Assembly: GCF_036227405.1 (NCBI RefSeq)
Contig: NZ_CP109474.1
Span: forward strand, 70,671 to 134,670
Source: Streptomyces sp. NBC_01460
GTDB lineage: Bacteria; Actinomycetota; Actinomycetes; Streptomycetales; Streptomycetaceae
Direction: 5' to 3'
Length of the DNA: 64,000 bases
Positions 55,875-64,000 of this stretch are shown here, in pieces; within the stretch, counting starts at the first letter, position 1; each line of letters starts with the position of its first letter. Both the position numbers and the translations under genes were made by a program. The notes below the pieces were generated by a model. It searched no databases. It was given only the letters and a program-made list of their open reading frames with translations, and was not told the DNA's origin.

Positions 55875-56852
55875 ATGCGAATCATCCGCCACTACGAGCA
55901 CGGCGCACCGTCCGTACTGCGCCTCGAAGAGGTGGAGAAGCCGCAGCCCGGGACGGGCCAGGTCCTGATCCGCGCCGAGGCCATCGGAGTCACCTTCGCC
56001 GAGGTCCAGCGCCGTCAGGGCATTCCGATCGGCGGCCACGCCGGGCTTCCCGGTGCGCCCGGCGGCGATGTCGCCGGCACGATCGAGGCGGTCGGTGACG
56101 GCGTCACCGGCTTCGCCGTCGGTGACCGCGTCGTCGGCGACATCGACCAGAGTGCCTACGCCGACTACGTCGTCGCCGGCACCGACTGGCTCATCAAGAT
56201 CCCGCAGGACCTCGACGCCGCCGCGGCGACCCTCCTGCCCAGCCCGGCCCAGACCGCGTACCACGCGATCAGGGAAGCCGGCCGCCTCCAGCCCGGCCAG
56301 ACCATCCTGGTCGACGCGGCCTCCGGCGGCGTCGGCCACCTGGCCGTCCAGATCGCCAAGGCTCTCGGCGCCGGCAAGGTCATCGCCACCGCCAGTACCC
56401 AGGCCAAGCTCGACTTCGCGCGCGAACTCGGCGCCGACGTCACCATCAACTACAGCGACGAGGACTGGACCGACCAGGTCCTCGCCGCCACCGACGGCCG
56501 CGGCGCCGACATCGTCCTCGAGACCGTCGGCGGCGACGTCCTGCTGAAATCCCTGGGCATCACCGCCCAGTTCGGCACCCTCGTCTTCTACGGTTCGGCC
56601 TCCGGCGACATCCCGGATCTGCCCACCCTCGCCCTGTCCCGAATGAAGAACGTTGCGGGCTTCAGCCTCTACGCGATGCTCTACAACAAGCAGGACGCCG
56701 TCGCCGAGGGGCGGCGCCACCTGTTCGAGCTCATCGCTTCCGGCCAGGTGAAGCCGATCGTGCACGACCGCCTTCCGCTCGACGAGGCCGTCAAGGCTCA
56801 CGAGCTCCTGGAGGCGCGCGCACAGCTCGGCAAGATCGTTCTCGTTCCCTGA
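55875..56852 (+). CDS. Quinone oxidoreductase, zinc-independent MDR type
   Basis: 325 residues of the medium-chain dehydrogenase superfamily: N-terminal GroES-like fold (VLIRAEAIGVTFAEVQRRQG), then NADPH motif VDAASGGVGHLAVQIAKALGA. No zinc ligands, as in QOR enzymes. It may reduce a quinone intermediate or detoxify the product. ATG with GGAGAAATC. Follows the second GCATGC palindrome. Confidence 0.9.
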   Translation: MRIIRHYEHGAPSVLRLEEVEKPQPGTGQVLIRAEAIGVTFAEVQRRQGIPIGGHAGLPGAPGGDVAGTIEAVGDGVTGFAVGDRVVGDIDQSAYADYVVAGTDWLIKIPQDLDAAAATLLPSPAQTAYHAIREAGRLQPGQTILVDAASGGVGHLAVQIAKALGAGKVIATASTQAKLDFARELGADVTINYSDEDWTDQVLAATDGRGADIVLETVGGDVLLKSLGITAQFGTLVFYGSASGDIPDLPTLALSRMKNVAGFSLYAMLYNKQDAVAEGRRHLFELIASGQVKPIVHDRLPLDEAVKAHELLEARAQLGKIVLVP

Positions 56853-57025
56853 GACGCCGCTGAGCAGGCGGCCGGCCGGTCAGCCAGGACAGGTCAGCCG
56901 CCCTCACGGTCCCGCAGTAAAGATTCCCCTGAGCCCTTTTCGGGGCCAAGAGCCAGGTGACGCCGACCCGCTTCGAGCGGCCGGTGCGACGGGGAGCACA
57001 CACCGATCCGAAAGGCGGCACCACC

Positions 57026-58609
57026 TTGCCCGCTCCCACTGCTCAGGTACCCGGGGGCCTGCACCCCTCCGGCACCAGGACCACCCCGGTCATGGTCGCC
57101 TGCATGCTCTCCGCCTTCGTGGCCATCCTCGACCTGCAGATCGTCGCCACCGCCCTGCCCCGCATCGCGGGCGACCTCGGCGGTATCGACCTCTTCGCGT
57201 GGGTGACCATCGCCTACGTCATCGCCTCCAGCGTCACCACGCCGGTCTACGGCAAGCTCGGCGACCTCTTCGGCCGCAAGGTCACCTACCTCTCGGCGAT
57301 GGGCCTGTTCCTGCTGGGCTCCGCGCTCGCCGGCGCGGCCGGCTCCATGGAGCAGCTCATCGTCTTCCGCGTCGTGCAGGGCCTGGGCGCCGGAGGCCTG
57401 TTCGTCTCCGTCCTCGCCATCATCGGTGACCTGTTCACCCCGCGTGAAGGCGCCAAGTACTACGGCATGTTCGGCATGGTCTTCGCCGGTGCCTCCCTCG
57501 CCGGCCCCGCGATCGGCGGCATGCTGACCGACGCGCTCAGCTGGCACTGGGTCTTCCTGGTCAACCTGCCCGTCGGCGCCGTGATCGTCGTCCTGCTCGC
57601 CAGGTACCTTCACCTGCCCAGGACGGTCCGCGGGGGGGCCAAGCTCGACTACGCCGGCATCGTCACCCTTTCCGGGGCCATCATCGCCCTCACCCTCCTC
57701 ACGTCGTGGGGTGGTGTCGAGTACGCATGGGCCTCTCCGCAGATCATCGGCCTCGGCCTCGGCACCCTGCTGTTCCTCGGCCTGTTCATCAAGGCGGAGT
57801 CCACCGCCGTGGAGCCGATCGTGCCGCTGCGCCTCTTCAGGGACTCCACCTTCACCATCTCGCTGCTCGGCACCATCATCTGCGGCATCGTCTTCGTCGG
57901 CGCCGTCCAGTTCCTCGCCCTGTACGTCCAGGTCGTCACCGGTGCCAGCCCCACCACATCCGGCTTCATCCTGCTGCCGATGATGCTGGGCCTCGTGCTC
58001 TCCTCCGTGGGCTCCAGCAGGATCATCGGAAAGACCGGCAGGTACAAGGTCTTTCCCATCCTGAGCATGGCCCTCGGCATCATCGGCGCTCTCCTGCTGT
58101 CCACCATGGACACCGAGACCCCGCGCGCCCTCGCCATCCTCTACATGGCCGTCTTCGGCTTCGCCTCAGGTCTCTCCGCCCAGGTCTTCACGCAGGCCGC
58201 CCAGAACACCGCGCCCCCGCAGGACATGGGAGCTGTCTCCGGCACCGTGACCTTCGGCCGCTCCTTCGGCACGTCGATAGGGATCTCGCTCTTCGCCGCA
58301 ATCTTCTACGGCCGCCTCACCGACGAGCTCGCCACCCGCGTGCCGGCCGGCGCGCTCAACGGCATCGAACACAACTCGCTCTCCTCGAACGAGGTCCTGG
58401 ACACGCTCGCCGCCCCGGTGCGCAGCGCCATCGAGGAGTCGTACTCCGCCTCACTCACCCCGGTGTTCACCGCCGCGGTGCCGATCCTCGCGCTCGGCCT
58501 GGTCCTCACCCTGCTCATGAAGAACCTCAAGCTCCGGTCCCGCCACCACGGAGGGGACCAACAGGCCGAGGGCCCGGCCTCGGCCGACAGCACCCCCGAA
58601 ACGGCCTGA
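57026..58609 (+). CDS. MFS drug:proton antiporter (DHA2, 14 TMS)
   Basis: About 527 residues. Fourteen hydrophobic segments and the DHA2 signatures: VAILDLQIVATALPRIAGDL near the start (motif D1), GKLGDLFGRK (motif A), GPAIGGMLTDALSWHWVFLV (motif C-like). Probably exports the cluster product and gives self-resistance. The TTG at 57026 has AAAGGCGG upstream; an earlier GTG at 56957 has no such site. Confidence 0.9.
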   Translation: MPAPTAQVPGGLHPSGTRTTPVMVACMLSAFVAILDLQIVATALPRIAGDLGGIDLFAWVTIAYVIASSVTTPVYGKLGDLFGRKVTYLSAMGLFLLGSALAGAAGSMEQLIVFRVVQGLGAGGLFVSVLAIIGDLFTPREGAKYYGMFGMVFAGASLAGPAIGGMLTDALSWHWVFLVNLPVGAVIVVLLARYLHLPRTVRGGAKLDYAGIVTLSGAIIALTLLTSWGGVEYAWASPQIIGLGLGTLLFLGLFIKAESTAVEPIVPLRLFRDSTFTISLLGTIICGIVFVGAVQFLALYVQVVTGASPTTSGFILLPMMLGLVLSSVGSSRIIGKTGRYKVFPILSMALGIIGALLLSTMDTETPRALAILYMAVFGFASGLSAQVFTQAAQNTAPPQDMGAVSGTVTFGRSFGTSIGISLFAAIFYGRLTDELATRVPAGALNGIEHNSLSSNEVLDTLAAPVRSAIEESYSASLTPVFTAAVPILALGLVLTLLMKNLKLRSRHHGGDQQAEGPASADSTPETA

Positions 58610-58638
58610 TCACATCATCCCCCGTATGTGACTCAAGG

Positions 58639-58687
58639 CCGGAAGTGCCGCCCCCACCGCGACTCGCGGCAGGGGCGGCACTTTCGG
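58639..58687. terminator. Terminator after the exporter gene
   Basis: CCGGAAGTGCCGCCCC pairs with GGGGCGGCACTTTCGG with one mismatch around a 17-base loop. Confidence 0.65.
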
Positions 58688-58808
58688 CGTGCCCGGGGCA
58701 GGCACCCGACGCTCGCGCTTCAGAGCGCTTCGAGCGGGACTCCACGCGAACCGGCCATCGTCAGGAGCAGGACCGAAGCGGTCCCTCACGGCTCGCTAGG
58801 AGGCTCGC

Positions 58809-59840
58809 GTGACAACGACCGATGACCGTACGACGGCCGCGGCGGTCGACCCCGGTCCGCTGATCAAGCTGACCATCGCGGACTGCGCAGCCAAGGTGCT
58901 GCACAGTGCGGTGACCCTCGGCGTGTTCGCCGCCCTCGCCGAGGGCCCTGCCGGTGCGGACCACGTCGTCGCCGCGACCGGCCTGCACAAGCGCATGGCC
59001 GCCGACTTCCTCGACGCGCTGGCCGGCCTGGGCCTGCTGGAGCGTACGGGGGACCAGTACGGCAACGGACCACTGGCCGAGGCGTACCTCGTCCCGGGCA
59101 CCGCCACCTACCTGGGCGGCTTCGTCGAGCTGACCAACGAGACCCTGTACGGCACCTGGGGGCGGCTCACCGAGGCCCTCACCACCGGAGCCCCGCAACA
59201 CCTCGACCCCGACAAGGGCGGCTTCGTCGGGGACAAACACAAGGACCCGGGGAAGATGAAGCGCTTCTTCGCGGGCCTCGACGCCTACAGCGACCGCATG
59301 GGCATCGAGATCGCCGGCGCCGTCGACTGGAGCAGCCACACGTCCTTCGTCGATCTCGGTGGCGCGCGCGGAAACCTCGCCTCCGTCCTGGTCAAGGAAC
59401 ACCCGCACCTCAAGGCCGGGGTCTTCGACCTGGAGCGCACCCGCCCGCTCTTCACCGAGCACACCACCCGCCTGGGCCTGAACGACCGCATCGAGTTCAC
59501 CGGCGGCGACTTCTTCACGGACGACATCCCGAAGGCCGACGTCATCGTGCTCGGCCACATCCTGCACGGCTTCGACACCGACCGGCGCCAGGATCTGCTG
59601 CACCGCGTCTTCTCCGCGACCAACCCCGGCGGCCAGGTCCTCATCTACGACCGGATGATCGACGACGAGCGTCGCGACGCCGAACGCCTGCTCTCCAGCC
59701 TGCACATGCGCCTGGTCAGCCAGGACGGCTCCGAGTACCGCGTCGGCGACGTCCGCACCTGGCTCACCGAGGCCGGCTTCACCAGCAGCACCGCGGAGCC
59801 GCTGCTCGGCACCCACACGCTGGTCACCGCCACGCGATGA
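58809..59840 (+). CDS. SAM-dependent O-methyltransferase
   Basis: 343 residues, the Methyltransf_2 type used on aromatic polyketides. N-terminal dimerisation helix-turn-helix (AAKVLHSAVTLGVFAALAEG, HKRMAADFLDALAGLGLLER), SAM motif FVDLGGARGNLASVLVKEHP, then ADVIVLGHILHGFDTDRRQD. Gly-Ala-Arg-Gly is a variant of the usual GGGxG. GTG start with AGGAGG 6 bp upstream. Stop overlaps or nearly abuts monooxygenase 3. Confidence 0.92.
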   Translation: MTTTDDRTTAAAVDPGPLIKLTIADCAAKVLHSAVTLGVFAALAEGPAGADHVVAATGLHKRMAADFLDALAGLGLLERTGDQYGNGPLAEAYLVPGTATYLGGFVELTNETLYGTWGRLTEALTTGAPQHLDPDKGGFVGDKHKDPGKMKRFFAGLDAYSDRMGIEIAGAVDWSSHTSFVDLGGARGNLASVLVKEHPHLKAGVFDLERTRPLFTEHTTRLGLNDRIEFTGGDFFTDDIPKADVIVLGHILHGFDTDRRQDLLHRVFSATNPGGQVLIYDRMIDDERRDAERLLSSLHMRLVSQDGSEYRVGDVRTWLTEAGFTSSTAEPLLGTHTLVTATR

Positions 59841-59884
59841 CCGCTCAGACGCAGCCGCCCGACCCGACCACCCAAGGAAGCAGC

Positions 59885-61489
59885 ATGAGCCAGGAGAACG
59901 TTCCCGTCCTCATCGTCGGCGGTGGCCTCACAGGCCTGTCCGCCGCCGTGTTCCTCGCCCACCACGGGGTGAGATCCACGCTTGTCGAGCGTCACCCCGG
60001 GACCTCCACCCACCCCAAGGCCCGGGCCATCAACCCGCGCACCATGGAGCTCTACCGCGCGGTGGGCATGGAGGAGCGCGTCAGGTCAGGCCGTTCGCCG
60101 ATCTCCGGCAACACCGACCTGGTACATGTCGAGACCCTCGCCGGCAACGAGCGGGTCCGCATGCCCAATGCCTCCATCGAGGACATCAGCCGGATCAGCC
60201 CCGCCCAGTGGACCCTGATCGACCAGAACCAGCTCGAGCCCATCCTGCGCAAGCGGGCCGAGGAGGTCGGCGTCGACCTGCGCTTCCACACCCGTCTGGA
60301 CGCCGTCACCGAGGACGCCGACGGCGTGACCGCGACCCTCACCGACGTCGGCACCGGCGAAAGCACCGAGCTGCACACCGAGTACGTCATCGCCGCGGAC
60401 GGCAGCCGCAGCCCGGTCCGCGAACTCCTCGGCATCGGTTCCCACGGCCGCGGCACCCTCACCAATCTGGTCAGCTTCTTCTTCGACGCCGACCTCGAGG
60501 AACCGCTTCGCGGCCGGAAGATCATCGCCGCCTACGTCAACAACCCTGAAGTCCGAGGCACGATCATCCCGATCGACAACGACCGCAAGTGGGTCATCAA
60601 CGTCTCCTTCTTCCCCGACAAGGGCCAGAGCGCCGAGGACTTCACGCAGGAGCGCTGCGTCGAACTGGTCCGCGCCGCGGTCGGCGTCCCGGACCTGCCG
60701 CTGACCATCGAGTCGGTCGACATGCCGGCCTGGGACATCTCGGCGCGGGTCGCGGACACCTTCGTACGCGGCCGCCACCTCATCGCCGGCGACGCCGCGC
60801 ACGTGATGCCGCCCACCGGCGCCTTCGGCGCCAGCACCGGCATCCAGGACGCCTACAACCTGGCCTGGAAGCTGGCCCTCGTACTCTCGGGCAAGGCCGG
60901 GCCGGCGCTGCTCGCCTCATACGACGCCGAACGCCGTCCGGTCGCCCAGGAGACGGTCCGCCAGGCGATGCTGCGTTTCGCCGTCCGCGAGGGCAAGCAG
61001 TTCCAGGACGTCGCCAAGGACCTGGTCGACGAGACGACGATGACCTTCGGATATGTCTACCCGGCCGGTGCGTTCGCCGGTGATGAGGCCGAGGGCCGGA
61101 ACATCACCGAGAATCCGGACAAGCCCAGCAGCCGCCCCGGCGCCCGTGCCCCGCACGTGGTCATCGAGGGCGCCCACGGCCCGTTCTCCACCGTCGATCT
61201 CTTCCCGGTCGGCTTCACGCTGCTCACCGCGGGCCCGGCCGCCCCATGGGCGGCAGCGGCTGACGTCGGCCGCGAACTCGGTCTGGTTCTCAACGTCCGC
61301 GGCATCGGTGCGAACGGCGACTACTCCGACACGGAGGGCACCTTCAAGGAGCGCTACGGCCTCGGGGACGGCGGCGCGGTCCTGGTCCGCCCCGACGGCA
61401 TCGTCGCCTGGCGCTCCGAAGGCAGCCTCCAGGGCGACGTCGGCCGGACCGTGACCGGCCTGCTGCGGGACATACTCAGGCTCGCCTGA
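59885..61489 (+). CDS. FAD-dependent aromatic monooxygenase 3
   Basis: 534 residues: VLIVGGGLTGLSAAVFLAHH, YVIAADGSRSPVRELLG, HLIAGDAAHVMPPTGAFGAS, C-terminal AVLVRPDGIVAWRSEG. Closest to monooxygenase 1 of the four. ATG at 59885 has AAGGAAG 4-5 bp upstream; an ATG at 59837 overlapping the methyltransferase stop is the alternative, so translation is coupled or near-coupled. Confidence 0.92.
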   Translation: MSQENVPVLIVGGGLTGLSAAVFLAHHGVRSTLVERHPGTSTHPKARAINPRTMELYRAVGMEERVRSGRSPISGNTDLVHVETLAGNERVRMPNASIEDISRISPAQWTLIDQNQLEPILRKRAEEVGVDLRFHTRLDAVTEDADGVTATLTDVGTGESTELHTEYVIAADGSRSPVRELLGIGSHGRGTLTNLVSFFFDADLEEPLRGRKIIAAYVNNPEVRGTIIPIDNDRKWVINVSFFPDKGQSAEDFTQERCVELVRAAVGVPDLPLTIESVDMPAWDISARVADTFVRGRHLIAGDAAHVMPPTGAFGASTGIQDAYNLAWKLALVLSGKAGPALLASYDAERRPVAQETVRQAMLRFAVREGKQFQDVAKDLVDETTMTFGYVYPAGAFAGDEAEGRNITENPDKPSSRPGARAPHVVIEGAHGPFSTVDLFPVGFTLLTAGPAAPWAAAADVGRELGLVLNVRGIGANGDYSDTEGTFKERYGLGDGGAVLVRPDGIVAWRSEGSLQGDVGRTVTGLLRDILRLA

Positions 61490-61510
61490 CCGTCGGCAAC
61501 GCCACGCAGG

Positions 61511-61548
61511 ACCGGCGCGCCTCCCGGATCTCCGGGAGGCGCGCCGGT
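61511..61548. terminator. Strong bidirectional terminator
   Basis: ACCGGCGCGCCTCCCGGA and its exact complement form an 18-bp stem around TC. It lies between the convergent monooxygenases 3 and 4 and serves both. Confidence 0.85.
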
Positions 61549-61637
61549 CTTCGGTCATCCGGCCGGATGACCGGCTCCGGTGCTGCCGCGGCCGGCCCGT
61601 GACGAGCGAGCGGGCCGGTGCCCCTTACGGCTGCGGC

Positions 61638-63227
61638 TCAGGCCGAGCGCCCGAGCAGCAGCTGAACGGCGGCTGACAGCTCGACCGCCGGGTCCGCGGG
61701 CTGTTCGACCGAGCGCCAGGCCACGAACCCGTCCGGGCGGACGAGCACGGCGCCGCCGGTCGTGATCCCGTACTTCTTCAGGAAGCCCTCGGTCACCTCG
61801 ACCGGCTCCTCCCCGCCCACTTCGTGAAAGTCGAAGACGAGGCCGGTGAGCCGGGACACCTGTCCGGCCGCCCGCTCCCACAACCCGGCATCGGGACCGG
61901 CCAGCAGCCACCAGCCGCCCTTGAGCAGGTCGTGCAGCGGGGTGTCGGCGCCGCCGGCCCGCAGCTGGAAGTGCGGTGCCCGGGTGCCGGGACGCCCCGA
62001 CGGCTGGGTCGGGTCCTCCACCAGGGGGCCTTCGTCCCCGCCGGACTCCGGCAGCACCGCGCCCGAACGGTAGGCATGACCGAACAGCACAGTGGTCTCC
62101 GGCCGGTGCCGGGCCGCGACCTCCTCGTCCAGACCGCTGCGCTGCAGATAGCGGATCACGCCCTGCTCGACGGTGAACTCCGCGACCGGGACCCGCTCCT
62201 GCTCGTAGGTGTCCAAGAGTTCGGCACCGGCCTGCCCGCGCAGGACCGACGCCAGCTTCCACGCCAGGTTGTGCGCGTCCTGCACCCCCATGTTGCCGCC
62301 GAACCCACCTGTGGGTGGCATCACGTGGGCCGCGTCCCCGGTCAGGAACACCCGTCCGGAGCGGAACCGGTCAGCGATGCGCGCGGCGACCTCCCAGCTG
62401 GTGCTCGACTCGACGGCCACCTCCAGATCCGGCACGCCGACCGCGGCGCGCACCATCTCGACGCAGTCCTCCTCGGAGTACTCGGCGTGGGTCTCCTGCG
62501 GAGGCAAGCTCGGCGCCAGCACCCAGCGGTCCGCGTCGTCGAGCCGGCCGAGTACGCCCTTGACCTTGTCGTTGCTGACGAAGCAGAGGAAGAACCGGCG
62601 GTCCGCCACGTACTCGTCGAGCGCCGCGTGGAAGATGACGTTCATCTGGCGACCGAAGACACCCTGACCGTGCGTGCCGATTCCCAGCCCCTCGCGGACA
62701 GTGCTGCGAAAGCCGTCCGCCGCCACCATGTACGGGGCGCGGACAGTGTTCTCTTCGCCGCTCCGCACATCCCGCAGCACAGCGGTGACCCCGTCGGCGT
62801 CCTGCTCGTAGCGCACCATCTCGGTGGCGAAGCGGATGTCCGCCCCCAGCTCCTCGGCCTTGGCACGCAACAGGGGCTCGAAGCGGTCCTGCCCTATCAA
62901 GGTCCATCCGGTCGTACTGACCTCGTTCGGATCGTGACGGAACGGCCCGTCGAAACGGCCCAGCTCGCGGCCCGTGAGCGACTCCACCTGCAGGATGTCG
63001 CCGTACTGGGCATGCGGATTCTCCTGCGCGCGCACCTTCTGCTCCAAGCCCAGCGCACGCATCAGCTCCATCGTGCGGGGGCTCGCAGCCTGGGCCCGCG
63101 GATGTGCCGAGATGTGCGCATGGCGTTCCACAAGGATCGACCGGATGCCCTGCTGGGCCAGGAACAGGGCCTGCGCCAGGCCCACCATGCTGCCGCCCAC
63201 GATCAGTACGTCGGTTCGCTCCGCCAC
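61638..63227 (-). CDS. FAD-dependent aromatic monooxygenase 4
   Basis: 529 residues: VLIVGGSMVGLAQALFLAQQ, YMVAADGFRSTVREGLG, VFLTGDAAHVMPPTGGFGGN, C-terminal VLVRPDGFVAWRSVE. Same polyketide-type family, on the opposite strand with its own promoter. GTG at 63227 has GGGAG 8 bp upstream. A cluster with four of these enzymes should give a heavily oxidised or rearranged aromatic product. Confidence 0.92.
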   Translation of the reverse strand: MAERTDVLIVGGSMVGLAQALFLAQQGIRSILVERHAHISAHPRAQAASPRTMELMRALGLEQKVRAQENPHAQYGDILQVESLTGRELGRFDGPFRHDPNEVSTTGWTLIGQDRFEPLLRAKAEELGADIRFATEMVRYEQDADGVTAVLRDVRSGEENTVRAPYMVAADGFRSTVREGLGIGTHGQGVFGRQMNVIFHAALDEYVADRRFFLCFVSNDKVKGVLGRLDDADRWVLAPSLPPQETHAEYSEEDCVEMVRAAVGVPDLEVAVESSTSWEVAARIADRFRSGRVFLTGDAAHVMPPTGGFGGNMGVQDAHNLAWKLASVLRGQAGAELLDTYEQERVPVAEFTVEQGVIRYLQRSGLDEEVAARHRPETTVLFGHAYRSGAVLPESGGDEGPLVEDPTQPSGRPGTRAPHFQLRAGGADTPLHDLLKGGWWLLAGPDAGLWERAAGQVSRLTGLVFDFHEVGGEEPVEVTEGFLKKYGITTGGAVLVRPDGFVAWRSVEQPADPAVELSAAVQLLLGRSA

Positions 63228-63460
63228 CGGATGTGCTCCCTTGTCTCGATGCCGTTCCGTCTCGATGCGGTTCCGGACACTCCCTGCCAGCGAACACCGC
63301 TCGGCTAGAGGACCGCTCGGGCTGTGAACGCGCCCCGCGGCGTCCTTTCGGCCGCCTTCGGTCACGGTCCGGTCCGTCCAGACCGCTTCGAGCGGCACGC
63401 GAGGCCCGGCTGAAACCGTCAGAGCGCTGCTGACCCCTGCTGGACGGGAGGACCAGGGAC

Positions 63461-63913
63461 GTGGTGGAAACCCTGAGTGTGCTGGTGCTGTTGGGCACCG
63501 GCTTGGTGGCGGGGGTGCTGTTCGCCGTGGCGGTCAGCGTCATGCCCGCCCTGATCGCGATGCCGCCCGAGCGCTACGTCGACACACACAAGCTGCTCGG
63601 CAAGCGGTACGACCGCATCATGCCGTTCATCGTGAGCGGCTCCGTCGTCATCGACGCGGCCTTCGCCGTCGGCGCCGACGAGAGCGGACCACGCGTGCTC
63701 TTCATCGCCGGCGCCCTGGCGATGGCCGGCGTCGCCGTCGTCTCGCAGACGCGCAACGTACCCATCAACAACCGGGTCAAGAAGACGCAGCCCGAAGACC
63801 TCGGGCCGGGCTGGGAGGACCCGCGCATCCAGTGGCGTGACTGGCACCTGCTGCGCACCTGCTTCGCCGTCATCGGCTGCTCCCTGACCGCTGCCGCGGT
63901 GGTGCTCTCATGA
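63461..63913 (+). CDS. DUF1772 membrane protein (anthrone-oxygenase-like)
   Basis: 150 residues with three to four hydrophobic helices (LVLLGTGLVAGVLFAVAVSV, VLFIAGALAMAGVAVV, FAVIGCSLTAAAVVL) and the family stretch NVPINNRVKK then WRDWHLLRT. DUF1772 proteins include cofactor-free anthrone oxygenases from fungi and bacteria, so quinone formation is a reasonable guess. GTG at 63461 with GGGAGG upstream. Confidence 0.85.
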   Translation: MVETLSVLVLLGTGLVAGVLFAVAVSVMPALIAMPPERYVDTHKLLGKRYDRIMPFIVSGSVVIDAAFAVGADESGPRVLFIAGALAMAGVAVVSQTRNVPINNRVKKTQPEDLGPGWEDPRIQWRDWHLLRTCFAVIGCSLTAAAVVLS

Positions 63914-64000
63914 CCGCCGGGACCGGAGCCGGCCCCGCGGCGGGGCTGAGCATCTCCCGGGCCCTGCGCGGCGCCGAGGAACAGGCCGCCGCCAACGCCC
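63910..64000 (+). CDS. Start of a further cluster gene (runs off right edge)
   Basis: An ATG in ATGA overlap with the DUF1772 stop opens a frame reading MTAGTGAGPAAGLSISRALR then GAEEQAAANA to the edge. Coupled to the previous gene, so the cluster continues. Too short to identify. Confidence 0.6.
   Translation, partial: MTAGTGAGPAAGLSISRALRGAEEQAAANA

Overview
The window is high-GC actinomycete DNA, almost certainly Streptomyces: GTG starts, four-base GTGA overlaps between genes, tandem SARP regulators and an aromatic-polyketide gene cluster all point that way. It has two different halves.

Left half (about 1-27.3 kb) looks plasmid-derived or part of an integrated element. It carries a ParA with an N-terminal tandem ribbon-helix-helix-like region, a ParB whose own coding sequence contains three copies of an 18-24 bp palindrome (core TGTTGTCCGCGGACAACA, two more copies nearby), an archaeal-type primase-polymerase and a D5/P4-type helicase behind a field of GTCCCT-type repeats that may be a replication origin, and an orphan HTH-M-S DNA methylase. 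Interleaved with these is a complete type I-E Cascade operon (cse1-cse2-cas7-cas5-cas6e, 10953-16021) and four I-E-like CRISPR arrays (280-430, 3515-4125, 16068-16402, 26789-27061). There is no cas3 helicase and no cas1 or cas2. In the place of cas3 stands a short divergent gene (10011-10880) that reads as a Cas3 HD domain with every metal-binding motif lost. Upstream lies a translationally coupled pair: an alpha/beta hydrolase (GHSLG) and a 1500-residue caspase-like / STAND NTPase / WD40 protein. I read this as a Cascade that has swapped DNA degradation for a protease-type, probably suicidal, effector. This is the most interesting thing in the window.

Middle (about 27.3-37.2 kb) holds a secreted Fn3-like protein, a TPR-like protein, small unknown genes, gene remnants, a McrBC-type modification-dependent restriction pair and about 1.2 kb of mostly non-coding DNA.

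Right half (37.3-64 kb) is a biosynthetic gene cluster for an aromatic (type II-like) polyketide: two SARPs, thioesterase, acyl carrier protein, two-domain aromatase/cyclase, acyl-CoA-dehydrogenase-like protein, phosphopantetheinyl transferase, acyl-CoA carboxylase beta and epsilon subunits, berberine-bridge oxidase, ketoreductase, P450 with its 3Fe-4S ferredoxin, four flavoprotein monooxygenases, O-methyltransferase, DUF1772 protein, MFS exporter, acetyltransferase, and a MarR regulator with matching palindromes in front of two targets. The ketosynthase pair is not in the window and probably lies beyond the right edge, where the cluster continues.
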